64,000 bases of DNA, from positions 20,276,001-20,340,000 of the forward strand of contig NC_079876.1 of NCBI RefSeq assembly GCF_029227915.1, read 5' to 3'. Shown here piece by piece: positions 32,098-43,800 of this stretch; the stretch's first letter is position 1; each line of letters starts with the position of its first letter. The stretch is from Hydractinia symbiolongicarpus. Its lineage: Eukaryota; Cnidaria; Hydrozoa; Anthoathecata; Hydractiniidae. The notes below the pieces were generated by a model. The model saw only the letters and a program-made list of their open reading frames with translations, was not told the origin of the DNA and did not search any database. Both the position numbers and the translations under genes were made by a program.

Positions 32098-33816
32098 ATG
32101 AAACTGCTCTTTGCGATTAGCGTAATGCTTTTAACAAGTGTGGTGAAGAGCAAGCTTGAGGAGTGCAAGCGGCCTCCAGTGTGGAAGATTGGTGAGGTAA
32201 ATCCATTGGCTGAAGCACAGAAAGATGGGAAGTTAGTTTTGGTAGCTTTGTTGAAAGCAAGCTGACCTTACTGTCAAAGTCAAGCTGTTAAGCTAACTGC
32301 AATTGCTAAACAGCTTCGACTCAGGTAATTTTTTATGCGAAACTATAATAGTTTTTCTTTAAAACCATTCAATGGAGATGAAAATCCGTGTGACGTAATG
32401 TTGATTCCCCATAGAGAACACTGATATGTGCGCGCATGCACAGGGATAGAAGCTAGTAGAATCGGAGCGAGATGATCAAGGTAATCCAGTGAAACAAATG
32501 AAGTTGCACTGGAATTTGTGCAACTTGTTTAGTTTTGCTTTAAAAAAAGAGGGTTAATAAAATTAATTTCGTTGCTTTTTATGTTTTGTATTCCTGAGAA
32601 CTAAAATTAGGGTAATAAAGGCATTTTTTATCCTGCTTTTTCTGAATCCGCGCATGCGCGTATGTTACGGATTTTGTAAACATTGGAGTTGCTCTTTGCT
32701 TATACACATTTTAAATAAATTGGCTGTACCTTGTAGTCCTCCTCTCAAAGGAAAAGGCCACACATTATAAATTTCCTTAAATAAAATAATGAAGGTTTTG
32801 TTGAATTGTTTATACTGTTTTTAGAAAAAAAATTGACATTACAATCATAATCGTCAATTTAAAAGGTGACAAAAACATGGAGCTTTTGAAAAATCTGATG
32901 AAAAAAACAGACAAGGAACATTCCATACAATTTTACCAGGATACAGAAAAACTAGGGATCTGGGATCTAATGAAAGGTAAAAAGGATACATTTTACATTA
33001 TCGATCGTTGTGGCTACCTACACAAGCAGTTAGATCATCCGCAAAGTGCTTTAAGAAAAAGGAAAGAAAGGAAGAATCCCACGGTGTAAGTATTTCCATA
33101 AAATATTACATCCATTAAGTGACTAACTTGATGTTGTATAACCAACTTGAAATCAACTCTGATGTGTAAGCTACTTCTACAATCAGAAAAAAATTGGCAG
33201 AACAACAGTTGTGTGGAAATTTATCAAACTTGGCAAAAACCATCAACTCGCCAAAGCTCTGCAACAGGTAGGCTGCGAAAGTGCAACTTCTGTACAAGGT
33301 ACCCTAAGCAGCGTGTAGAATGCGCTAGTCGCACTTTTTGACATGCCAGAATTACAGAATAATCATCATCAGGTCTCACGAAGCTCTAAAATAGTTATGC
33401 TGATGTCAGCAACGATTAATACAGCTTTAGAGTTTGGATTTAACCAAGTTTAAATTATGTAATATAGAAACAGTTATAGCTAGTTATATAGTTCGTTGTG
33501 GTAAATAGATTAACTTGTTTTATCTCACTTCTTTCAATTTAGCCACCATCTTGCAATGGTCTATCGTCTCAAAACGTGTGAGCCATGCGCCGAGATGGAT
33601 CACAGTAAGAAAAAACACACAAAAAAGGAAAAAGACAATCACGATGGTCATAACCACAAAGAGGGAGAGTATCATGATCACGACGGACACAATCACAAGG
33701 AGGGAGAGCATCATGATCACGACGGACACAACCACAAGGAGGGAGAGCATCATGATCACGACGGACACAACCACAAGGAGGGAGAGAATCACAAGCATGA
33801 TGGACATAGTCACTAG
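32098..33816 (+). CDS. Selenoprotein P-like, histidine-rich secreted selenoprotein (spliced)
   Basis: Exons: 32098-32324, 32825-33085 and 33543-33816. GT...AG introns keep the frame (each exon leaves two bases of a codon). Exon 1 gives a signal peptide (MKLLFAISVMLLTSVVKS) and the redox motif KAS-TGA-PYCQSQA with in-frame TGA at 32263-32265 (codon 56), as in the UxxC site of selenoprotein P. Exon 2 gives a thioredoxin-like part (IDITIIIVNLKGDKNMELLK, FYIIDRCGYLHKQL). Exon 3 gives a CEPC motif and four repeats of HNHKEGEHHDHDG, a metal-binding histidine-rich region. Known selenoprotein P stores and transports selenium outside cells. A SECIS candidate lies at 34199-34268. This is the one convincing host gene. 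Confidence 0.75.
33187..33267 (+). other. Possible extra exon of the selenoprotein gene
   Basis: An 81-bp open segment lies between CAG (acceptor) and GTAGGC (donor). It fits the phase of the flanking exons exactly and adds 27 codons reading KKLAEQQLCGNLSNLAKTIN, SPKLCN. It carries two cysteines in a region where selenoprotein P also has cysteines. It may be constitutive, alternative or chance. Confidence 0.35.
33638..33800 (+). repeat. Histidine-rich coding repeats
   Basis: About four copies of a 39-bp unit encoding HDHDGHNHKEGEH within exon 3. The DNA copies are nearly identical, which suggests recent expansion. Confidence 0.85.
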
Positions 33817-34125
33817 CAGAAAGATTAAACTTAAGGGATGCTAGGACGCAAACATATTTTCGACATTGGATTTTTTTATTTTTTTTATTTAACGTTCTTC
33901 TGAAGTATGCGTTGCGTTTTATCTTGTCAATTTGTCTAAACATAGTCACAAGAAAGAGCCTATAATCTAAATAACGTCTCAACAAAATGAAAATGAAATC
34001 TGGCCAATAAACGAAATAAAATGAGATTTTTTATTCGGATGTAGCTGCAACGGTTACTACTTCCTTAGATCTTGCATTTGCTTTATAAGAGACACATGGG
34101 TAACTTTGCTGTTACTAAAAAGCTG

Positions 34126-34127
<2 letters not shown>

Positions 34128-34158
<31 letters not shown>
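34128..34158. repeat. (AT)n microsatellite
   Basis: About 15 AT dinucleotides between the selenoprotein stop and the SECIS candidate. Confidence 0.9.
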
Positions 34159-34160
<2 letters not shown>

Positions 34161-34198
34161 AAAATTGCGTGCTTAATTTAGTCACTTTTTTGCAAAAG

Positions 34199-34268
34199 TT
34201 TTTTGTTTAAACAATGATGACTATAAAATAAATTGTAAAATTTTGTAGTTTGATGACTTATTTTAAAC
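34199..34268 (+). promoter_or_regulatory. SECIS element candidate
   Basis: ATGA (34214-34217), 12 bases, then an AAA-containing apical loop, then a closing strand and TGAT. The core helix GACTATAAAAT pairs with ATTTTGTAGTT (11 pairs, two G-U). The loop is AAATTGTAA. Outer GTTTAAA/TTTAAAC can form the lower helix. The ATGA-to-AA distance fits the eukaryotic SECIS consensus. It lies about 400 bases after the stop of the TGA-containing gene. Confidence 0.6.
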
Positions 34269-34351
34269 GTTTAAAACATTATCTGCAAAGAAAAAAGTAA
34301 AATATATGTGCATATATATTTGAATTTTTACTGAGCAAAAGGTCAACCTTA

Positions 34352-35059
34352 AGGCGATTTTCCACGGTCTAAAACGCGCTGAGCGTAGTCGGCTACTGTT
34401 TTAAAACAATAGACGCTTATAAATCCGCTTCGAAAGTTAATTTTTGATTTCCACTTGTTGAAAGCAACAAAAAGAGCACGTAAACTTTTAGACAACAAAA
34501 CATTGTAAACATGAACGTTTCTACGTAGAAAATTATTGCTGTTTAAGAAAATAAATATTCTGAAACTATTGTTGTTGCTGAATGAAAAAAAAAGAAAACA
34601 AACAAAGAAGTATGCAAAACGGTTTTAGATAAGACGGCTGTGTCAAGAAGGAAAACTAAAAGGAGAATTCAATCTTCTCGTTCAAGATATGAAATTGTAT
34701 GACAGTCAACTTCTTTTTCAACAACTAAACTTGAAACTCTTTTATCTTGGGTTGATCCCTTAATTACAAAAAGCTAAAACTAAGATGAGAAAGCCGATAA
34801 GTGCAAATGAAAGGCCTTGTGTCACCACAATGAGATATCTAATCGCAGGTGATGTTTTTGCTGGCTCTCGCAAAAAGTTGTTTATATCACGTGGCCTTGG
34901 AGCGTTTTAATCGGATAGCGCTCTGAAAACGCGCGTAAAAGTCGAAGTATAGTCGACTTTTAAAACCACGTTGAGCGGACCGCTTTCAGCGGATTTGGGG
35001 CTGAAAAACAATAGCCGCCACGCTCAGCGCGTTTTGGAACGCCTAGTGGAAATTCGGCT
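34352..35059. mobile_element. MITE with about 60-bp inverted ends and TTA duplication
   Basis: The left end AGGCGATTTTCCACGGT...AAAACGCGCTGAGCGTAG matches the reverse complement of the right end (AAAACGCGCTGAGCGTGGCG...TTTCC...). TTA flanks both sides (34349-34351 and 35060-35062). No transposase. The TTA duplication suggests a PIF/Harbinger-type parent (inference). Confidence 0.7.
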
Positions 35060-35062
35060 TTA

Positions 35063-36239
35063 GTCGGAGAATAAACGATCCTGTAATTAGCTCTGCTGTT
35101 TTACCAAAAGAGATGGTTTCGAAAGTGACGTCAAAGCATACACGAAGTATTTACAAATCTAAATTGAAACGTTATTTTTTTTAATTTTAAAGTTGATGAC
35201 AAGTTAGATAAAGATTCTTTGAATACAAGTATAAGATCGCCAGTTTGTATTTTAGAGCTTGATCTCAACCTTACTTCTCCGTGTTTCTTTTGCAGGCTTG
35301 TAATTACATACTCATAAAAGCTTTATAAATTAAAAGAAATAGTAGGACAGCGTTTCATTCGAATCATCTCTATGATAAGGTGCAAAAGCAAAACAAACTT
35401 GTCTCAGTTCAGTGAGCAGCGAATTATGCTTTTATACCGCCACTTAAAAACTAAAGGCGTACTCCAAATTTCTTTACGTCGATATTTAAGAATACAGCTT
35501 TCTCAGGTTTTAGGGAAAACTAGTTTCCACAATAGATCAAAGTACAACAAGTTTTTTTATAAGAACATCGGAGTCTAGGTACATTCACATTGTTTGTTAC
35601 TATGGGGCCCGTTACACGTGGCAGGGGTGAGATTCGCCTGGGGCTGAGATTTTTTTGTTTACATGTGAAACTCACCCCGGGATGAAAATATAAACATTTC
35701 ACCCCAGTGCAAAAAGCATATATGCTCAAATATTGTAAAAATAGTTTGCCGCATATTTGAAATGTTGATAAGCTAGCATATTTGTTCTTTCTATTTTAAA
35801 CTAGATCTTGATGAAAGTTCTTAACTGTGCTAATCACTTCTTTAAATACAGCCTTGGTGGCTTTTTCTCTACTGCCTCATTTATACAGTACATCATTGAC
35901 TATCTTTTTGCCACAACAACGAAGACTAAATTTCTTGAGAGATGAAGTGATTTTATCACAGAATATTGCCCTTCAAAGATATCGACGCGCTCAAAAAAGG
36001 TAACCACAATTCATCAGACAGATACCGCATCGCTTTTCGGTCTCAGTTGATGATATAGCGTAATTAAATCAGCTTCGAAATCTAATCCATTGAATTCTTA
36101 ATTGATCGGTGATTTCGTTTCCTGCTCTTCCTTTTCCTCTTTTACGGCTGGAAATTCAGTACTATGCGGTACTTGTTAGTAGCGTTTCGTGTCCTCTGTC
36201 TTCCCGTGATATCAGATTCGGCTGTGATCATGCTATTTT
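35063..36239. other. Intergenic region, no gene supported
   Basis: Contains a short GGGTGAG/CTCACCCC inverted block near 35625-35680 that may be part of a small MITE, and otherwise AT-rich sequence. Confidence 0.35.
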
Positions 36240-37140
36240 TGTTGCTGCCACCTTGTAAGTGTATGGTTCAAATATAGGTGAAAGCTTGTTATGTTTATAT
36301 TGTTTGACAATGACAGTGTCTCCAATACTAAGATCATGTGGTTTTGCGTAAAATCTGTAGTCATTGTATAGTTTCGGTTTTTTCTTTGCATCCTCGACTC
36401 GTTGGTCTATTTATCCGTGTAGGTCGGTATTCATTTTAGTAGTCGCCGATAGTATCATGTGACGTAACTTTTGTTTAAACATCATCTCCGCTGGTGGTAC
36501 CTTGGTTGTGGAGTGCTATTGGGATAACCAAAAAGGACATTGTATGTTTGTCTTTTCCAATCGTTTCCTTTGATAAACGTTGCCCGTAATATTTTGTTTA
36601 ACGACGCCATAAATCTTTTGTGATCATAACGGCTGAATTCTATGGTGTTGAACTCCTTTTGATTGTAAATACTCTTTGATCTCATGTGATTTAAACGGTG
36701 GCGTGTTGTCTGATACAATGAAATTCGAAATACCATATGTGCTAAATATGCGATTTAGACTGCTTATTAACTTTCTGGCAGAGCCCTAGAGCTTTGGTCA
36801 ATCGCGACAAATATGTACTGTCCATTAGGAAAAGGACCTAAAAAATCTACATTTACTTAACGGCTGTTGTTTTTTTTGTTTCCTTGTTGCCTGACATGAT
36901 AAGCACTGTCCTATTTCCATTTTTAACTAAAGCATCCATTCCGAAAGAGAATAACTTAGTACGTAATAAAGCTTTAGTTTTGTTTACTCTTAAATGTCCT
37001 ACATGTGCCAGCTTAACTAAAACGTTTTAATAAGCTCGTGGCAAAATTATCCTCTGTCGGAATAAGGCTAGGTCATCCTCTTGCGTTATTGTTAACTCTT
37101 CTTTTATTCTACGATATTGTTTCACAACCCATCCGCGTAA
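36240..37140 (-). pseudogene. Ty3/gypsy integrase remnant
   Basis: On the reverse strand: LVKLAHVGHLRVNKTKALLR (zinc domain), FIVSDNTPPFKSHEIKEYLQ (core), SKGVQHHRIQPL, then VEDAKKKPKLYNDYRFYAKP and LSIGDTVIVKQYKHNKLSPI (C-terminal domain). Several frames and stops. It resembles, but is not a copy of, the element at 13,526. Its upstream part is repeated at 38,220-38,770 as part of the 1.4-kb duplication. Confidence 0.7.
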
Positions 37141-38008
37141 AAAGATATTATGATAATCATAATACATGAATTTTCTAACACATTATGAATATCAAAAATT
37201 TTTTACCGTGTTCGTAAAGTACGCATCGGCTGCCGGTTCATAAAACATCGTAGAGAATCATAACTGGCAGACCGATTGCGAAGGAATCATGCCTCATGTT
37301 ATAGTGCAAATCTTATGAGATCCAACTAGCTAGAGACAACGGGCAGTAGGTTTCCCTGCTAATGAGTTGGGGTGATAGCTAGGGATATGTCAACAAGAGA
37401 GATTAAAAACCCTGGTGGTGGTAGTAGTAATGATAGCGCTGCTTTGTCCCTACTTCGAGATCTAATCTGTAGCTAGTCACGTATCACATCATGAATCAAA
37501 ACGATCCTCTGGGTTTGCTTTAGCTAAGCGAAGGTAACAAAGGTAAGATGAAAAAAGAAAATTGTTTTTTAATAACTAATGAGAATACCTAAACCAAGGT
37601 ATGGTCCACTGTCACGGGGAGTTATTGATTAGTCCGTGCTAGGACGGGGCCAAAAACTCTGATGACGGTAGAAATCAACTGACGATCTCATTATTCAGTT
37701 AGTTTTAAAACATCGATGAACCAAAGAGCCTACTGTAACACTATGTTCGCTCGTAACAGAACAATTGGTTTAAAAATATGCTAGAGAACTAAAAATTGTG
37801 TTGCAACCGAATTACAATTCAACAACTAAATGGATTGTCCAACACACGATATGGAAAACGAGAGGGAATAATACACCGACTTCTACAAAAACATGTTGAC
37901 ATTTCAGGTTTATATATAATTTATTTTTTGTATCTTTACATCGAAAATATAAATATCAAAAACTTTGGAAATGGAAGTTAAAGATTTCTATGACTTTTTT
38001 AAGCTAGA
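36590..38008. repeat. 1.4-kb direct repeat, copy 1
   Basis: Apparently identical to 38220-39638, at an offset of 1630 bases. It holds part of the gypsy integrase remnant and about 850 bases without a gene. Confidence 0.85.
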
Positions 38009-38222
38009 GTAGGGAGGTAATTAAAGTATAGTTTAGGTTTTCCACGGTCAAACCCCTATTAAAAAACGTTGCTTTTAGACCCCTAAAAAAACCTGTGACG
38101 TCACAGATTTTATCATGCCTCAAATGAGTGAACAAGTCACGTGACATCATGACGACACTCGACAAAACTGCTGATATCAACAAACGCGCATGCGCAAATC
38201 TGTTTGATTAGAAAGGGAATAT
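38009..38222. mobile_element. Detached Polinton terminal fragment
   Basis: Matches 40605-40822, the terminal and promoter sequence of element 2, from AGCTAGAGTAGGGAGGT to TGATTAGAAAGGGAA. It stands between the two 1.4-kb repeats with no polymerase gene after it. Confidence 0.75.
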
Positions 38223-39638
38223 TTTGTTTTACGACGCCATAAATCTTTTGTGATCATAACGGCTGAATTCTATGGTGTTGAACTCCTTTTGATTGTAAAT
38301 ACTCTTTGATCTCATGTGATTTAAACGGTGGCGTGTTGTCTGATACAATGAAATTCGAAATACCATATGTGCTAAATATGCGATTTAGACTGCTTATTAA
38401 CTTTCTGGCAGAGCCCTAGAGCTTTGGTCAATCGCGACAAATATGTACTGTCCATTAGGAAAAGGACCTAAAAAATCTACATTTACTTAACGGCTGTTGT
38501 TTTTTTTGTTTCCTTGTTGCCTGACATGATAAGCACTGTCCTATTTCCATTTTTAACTAAAGCATCCATTCCGAAAGAGAATAACTTAGTACGTAATAAA
38601 GCTTTAGTTTTGTTTACTCTTAAATGTCCTACATGTGCCAGCTTAACTAAAACGTTTTAATAAGCTCGTGGCAAAATTATCCTCTGTCGGAATAAGGCTA
38701 GGTCATCCTCTTGCGTTATTGTTAACTCTTCTTTTATTCTACGATATTGTTTCACAACCCATCCGCGTAAAAAGATATTATGATAATCATAATACATGAA
38801 TTTTCTAACACATTATGAATATCAAAAATTTTTTACCGTGTTCGTAAAGTACGCATCGGCTGCCGGTTCATAAAACATCGTAGAGAATCATAACTGGCAG
38901 ACCGATTGCGAAGGAATCATGCCTCATGTTATAGTGCAAATCTTATGAGATCCAACTAGCTAGAGACAACGGGCAGTAGGTTTCCCTGCTAATGAGTTGG
39001 GGTGATAGCTAGGGATATGTCAACAAGAGAGATTAAAAACCCTGGTGGTGGTAGTAGTAATGATAGCGCTGCTTTGTCCCTACTTCGAGATCTAATCTGT
39101 AGCTAGTCACGTATCACATCATGAATCAAAACGATCCTCTGGGTTTGCTTTAGCTAAGCGAAGGTAACAAAGGTAAGATGAAAAAAGAAAATTGTTTTTT
39201 AATAACTAATGAGAATACCTAAACCAAGGTATGGTCCACTGTCACGGGGAGTTATTGATTAGTCCGTGCTAGGACGGGGCCAAAAACTCTGATGACGGTA
39301 GAAATCAACTGACGATCTCATTATTCAGTTAGTTTTAAAACATCGATGAACCAAAGAGCCTACTGTAACACTATGTTCGCTCGTAACAGAACAATTGGTT
39401 TAAAAATATGCTAGAGAACTAAAAATTGTGTTGCAACCGAATTACAATTCAACAACTAAATGGATTGTCCAACACACGATATGGAAAACGAGAGGGAATA
39501 ATACACCGACTTCTACAAAAACATGTTGACATTTCAGGTTTATATATAATTTATTTTTTGTATCTTTACATCGAAAATATAAATATCAAAAACTTTGGAA
39601 ATGGAAGTTAAAGATTTCTATGACTTTTTTAATGGTAT
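38220..39638. repeat. 1.4-kb direct repeat, copy 2
   Basis: Copy of 36590-38008. Both copies lose similarity at a run of T (GACTTTTTTAA). Confidence 0.85.
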
Positions 39639-39849
39639 TTCAATAGGTTCAGTAAGCAGAGTTGGCTAGCTGCCATATGTGGTGCTATTTAAGTGCGTGA
39701 TTAGTAGACTTATATCAGACAAATCGTTTTTAGCTGGCTAACTTTCCTTTTACTAACTTTTTACTAATCAATAATTATAACTTTGTAGATCCAACTAGCT
39801 AACATTAGCTTGACATAATATGATATATTTAATCATAATGGTGGTTAAA
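39639..39849. other. No gene seen
   Basis: Short AT-rich stretch with CTAGCTAAC-type words. Confidence 0.35.
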
Positions 39850-40240
39850 ATTCAGAGGTGATACGATGCATGAAATTGCCATTTTGAAAGATACACAAGT
39901 TAGGGTGCTTAACTACTTCACTAAAACAAAACCGAAAAAAGGATTAGACTCTTGAAAAATTATCGCTGTATGTAAAGCAAAGTGATTCAGTTTTCTTTTT
40001 TAATGGCGTGGCTGCAGCTAGCTTGAAAAAACCCAAACAAATAGATATTCCTAGCTGTAGACTAAGATAAAGTGATACAAATGATGCATATTGTCAATGT
40101 TCAGTTGGAAGTGTAGGAACATGTTTATATCCTTATGCCCTCAGGAAATCTCTAGCTAAATGGGTTAAAGATAGGCTATCAATGATTCATAGTGCTAGAA
40201 CCTGCACTTCAAAGCCGTTTATGGTATGTACCCCAGGCAA
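39850..40240 (+). pseudogene. SWIM zinc-finger (YqaJ-associated) protein relic
   Basis: DAYCQCSVGSVGTCLYPYAL then RKSLAKWVKDRLSMIHSART has the CxC...C spacing and following helix of SWIM domains found in cnidarian YqaJ-type transposon or host proteins. The final histidine is replaced. Stops and frameshifts lie upstream (near 39955 and 40065). It ends where the older Polinton terminus begins. Confidence 0.35.
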
Positions 40241-40246
40241 GAGAAG

Positions 40247-40604
40247 TAGTACTAGGGAATGAATTAAAGTACACCGGGACCTTTACCCCGTCAAACCACC
40301 ACCAAAAACGCTCCTTCGACACCCCCTCCTCAAACACCGTGACGTCACACCCCAAATCGGTAAATCCGACGGCACCCGAAATCCCTAATTCCGGCAATCC
40401 CGACAAATAATGCTGACATCAACAAAAATCAACGCATGTGCACACGCCGCTAGTAATAATGCTGACATCAACAAAAACCAACGCATGCGCAGTTGACTAG
40501 GGGGATTCCCATACTCAAGGCCGACCACGCTGGTCGGGGCTCGGTTGTAACTATAATAAAAATGACTGGGTTCAGGAACGCTATCAGCAAAATATACGAC
40601 ACCG
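40247..40604 (+). mobile_element. Terminal remnant of an older Polinton with the first codons of PolB
   Basis: Diverged match to 40611-40940. AATTAAAGTACACCGGGACC, TGACGTCA (40340-40347) and two ACGCATG(C/T)GC blocks are followed by TATAATAAAA and an ATG at 40562 reading MTGFRNAISKIYDTVA. This aligns with the PolB start of element 2 (MSWFKNVITKLYSAVS). After 14-18 codons it is cut by the terminus of element 2. Confidence 0.65.
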
Positions 40605-40610
40605 TAGCTA

Positions 40611-40885
40611 GAGTAGGGAGGTAATTAAAGTATAGTTTAGGTTTTCCACGGTCAAACCCCTATTAAAAAACGTTGCTTTTAGACCCCTAAAAAAACCTGT
40701 GACGTCACAGATTTTATCATGCCTCAAATGAGTGAACAAGTCACGTGACATCATGACGACACTCGACAAAACTGCTGATATCAACAAACGCGCATGCGCA
40801 AATCTGTTTGATTAGAAAGGGAAATTTCCTACTCAAATTGCGACCGCTGTTAGTTGAAGTTTGAATATACTTATAATAAAGAGAA
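40611..40885 (+). promoter_or_regulatory. Terminal/promoter region of element 2
   Basis: Contains a CRE-type TGACGTCA (40700-40707), an E-box palindrome TCACGTGA (40741-40748), an NRF1-like palindrome GCGCATGCGC (40790-40799) and TATAATAAAG just before the PolB ATG. The CRE and NRF1-like sites are also present in the older terminus at 40340 and 40482, in the same order. Confidence 0.5.
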
Positions 40886-43800
40886 ATGAGTTGGTTCAAG
40901 AATGTAATCACCAAGCTATACAGCGCTGTCTCAGCGCCAGTAGCAGCAACTCGCGACGCTCTTGCCGATCGCCTGAAGAGTGTACGAGACACTGTTACTT
41001 CTTATTATAACAGAGCAAGGGAGCAAGATGGTGGAAGGCCAACGCTGCACGATGAAATCGAAACCGAAGCGCGAGAGGACTTTTACGATGCTGGAGACAT
41101 ACAAGACGAATACAGCGGAGTCGAAGACATCAAGCACATGTTCCCACAAGAGAAAAAACAATCCGAAGGCGTCGAAGACATTCAGCATATTTTTGATGAA
41201 AATGACACACAGATATTGGAAGACGGAAATCGTGTCAAGACATGGCGGTTCAACAAGAACCTTAATCAGCCACTGGCGGAGACCATCATGCGAAAAGTTA
41301 CGCCCTACATAGACATGAGAGTCAAGGTAGTCTACAGTTTTGCTTGCACCATCTACGAAGCAGGAGGTGGTACGGCTCCGTATCACAAGACCAAGGGAAG
41401 CGAAGAATCGCTTACGAGCCTAGCTGACATCAAGGCTTTTGTTGAAAACTGCGAAATGCAGCGATTAGATCTAGGAGATAACGAGTTTTGGGGGAAGGCG
41501 TACTTACCACCAGAAAGAACAATCGAGACCCCAGGATCGTACGAAGGGAAAATAGTCTTCCAGCATGTGCAGATCAAGATCATAGCGACGAGGGAGCCTT
41601 TACTTGGATGTGGACCTTTACCAGACTGGTTGCGAAAAAAGAGATGCATCTACAGCTTCGACAAAGAAGATGAAAGAACCGACAATTTGTGTGTCTGGAG
41701 ATGCCTGGTCGTACACTCACGTGAAGATAAGAAGCAAAAAGAAAAGTACATTACTCGGCCAGCTCTCGCACTAGCACGCGAGTACTACGAGAATCCCAAA
41801 CTAAAGAGGGAAGATGTACGTGCTACGAAGCTCGTTGACTTTGAGGGGATAGCGAAGCGTTTCAAGATTAACATCAGAGTCTTTGAGCCCCTAACAAACT
41901 ATGAAAAGGCACCCTGGAGACTCGTGTACGGTCAGAATCAATACAAAAAAGATTTAGACACGATCAACCTCGGCATGTTGGATGGACACTGTTTCTATAT
42001 TAAAAAGATAGATGTTTTAACACAACAATGGAAGTGCATGGTCTGCAAACAGCGATTCACCAGAGCTGAAAACCTAACAAGGCACAAAAAGAACGAGTGC
42101 GAGGGAAAAAAGCCGACTATCATCTGCAAAGGCAAGAAGGTCAAGCGCATACCTAGCAAGTCAGAGAAGGTATTTTACGGTGAGGGCTTCAGCTATGACG
42201 CTTGTAAATGGCTCGAGCACATGTCGAGGGAAACTGGAAGGCACATCTATCACGCGCTGTGTGGGCATAGAGGAGAACGAGTCATACGCTATGGCAAAAA
42301 GGAAAACCAAGTCTACCTTGTAGACGGCTATGAGCCAGAGACTAAGACAGTCTATGAGTACCACGGTTGCAAGTGGCACGGATGCCCCTGCCAAGGAACA
42401 AACAAAAATCGATATACAGCCACCAAGTCAAAGGAGGAAGACATACAAAAACTTGGCTACAACCTCAAAGCCGTGTGGGAGTGTGAGAGCCCACCCAAAG
42501 CCAAGAGGTACTTCAAGAAAAAATTTCGACCCTACCCTCACTACATAGTGTTTGATTTCGAGGCCCTCATGCTCCCTCTGAATCAGCGGCAAACAGCAGA
42601 CCCGATGTATATATCGGAGCATGTGCCGGTCAGCGTCGCTATTCACGATAGTCTGAACAGAGATCCAACGTTCCTGGAGCACGATGATCTCAAGATCTTG
42701 GTTAAACGGTTTGTGGAGCAGCTCGACAAGAGACACGCCCTCATCGTGAAAGAGGTGGAGAGAATGTACCCGAGACCCAATGATTTTGACATGCTTCCAG
42801 ATAAGACTCAGAAGGCATGGAACGAGTGGGTAAACCAAGTGGCCGTGATCGGCTTCAACAGTGGCAAGTATGACCTGAACATGATCAAGCGGTACTTTGT
42901 CGATCAAATTGCCAAAGACGATAGCGAAAAGATCAACGTGGCGAAGAAAGACAACGACTACATGTTCTTCACGACCTCGAGGTTCAAATTTCTCGATATC
43001 AAAAATTTTTTCGCACCTAGTATGAGCTACGACCAATGGTGCAAGTCTCTGGATTGCAAGCTCGAAAAGCTGGTGTTCCCATACGAGTGGCTGACGAGCT
43101 ATGACGACCCAACCCACGTCGGACCCGTGGCGTACAAACACTTCTATAGCAGTCTTATTGGTAAAAACACCCTCTCTCTTGATGAGTACGAAACATTCCG
43201 TGCAGAGTTTTACAAGCGAGGCTGCGTCACCATGATGGACTGGTTGTGTGAGTACAATCTAGCCGACGTGGAACCTTTCATCGAAGCTGTGGACAAGACA
43301 AGGTTGCAGTACTACGACGACGAGATAGACATTTTGAAAGACGCAGTAAGCATTCCAGGCGTATCGATGCGCTACGTCTTGAACAAGTCTCTACGACTGA
43401 ATCCAAAGCTAGAGCTATACGCTCCAGGAGAGCCTTGTAAGCATAAGTGTAATGAAGACTGATTCAACAAGAATTGCAAGGCGTGCAAAAAGGTGCAAAA
43501 GGCTTGCACTGAGTGCACGAAGAATAAGGCCTACGAGCTTTTGCAGACAGCATGGTGGGAGGGCCTGCCATCGTGTTCTGTAGGTACCACGAGAGAGACG
43601 TGACGGGTATCAGGTCTCACATCTACCAGGAGCCACGGAAGTGCAAAACTGTTTTGGGGCTTGACGCGAACCTGCTGTACCCGAGTACGTTGATGAACTA
43701 CTTTCCATGCGGTAAAGAGAAGCTGATCAAGATCAAACCACCCACGGCTGAGCACAACATCAGACTGTTGAAAGAAGGTATGCAAAATGGATCCCTCTTT

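Noticed and set aside
33520-33985. Reverse-strand frames opposite the histidine-rich exon
   Set aside because: They are the complement of the coding repeat and carry no recognisable product.
35580-35720. GGGTGAG/CTCACCCC inverted block as a complete MITE
   Set aside because: Only one short stem is visible and no target duplication could be defined.
37628-37680. Hammerhead-ribozyme-like string (AGTCCGTGCTAGGAC stem with TTGATTA before it, and CTGATGA...GAAA after it), also at 39258-39310
   Set aside because: The first has the catalytic core changed on both sides of the stem, and the second has almost no stem II; neither fits a working hammerhead. At most a relic.
43450-43560. TGA in the polymerase gene as selenocysteine or recoding
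   Set aside because: A frameshift follows within 90 bases, other genes carry TAG and TAA lesions as well, and no SECIS is seen nearby.
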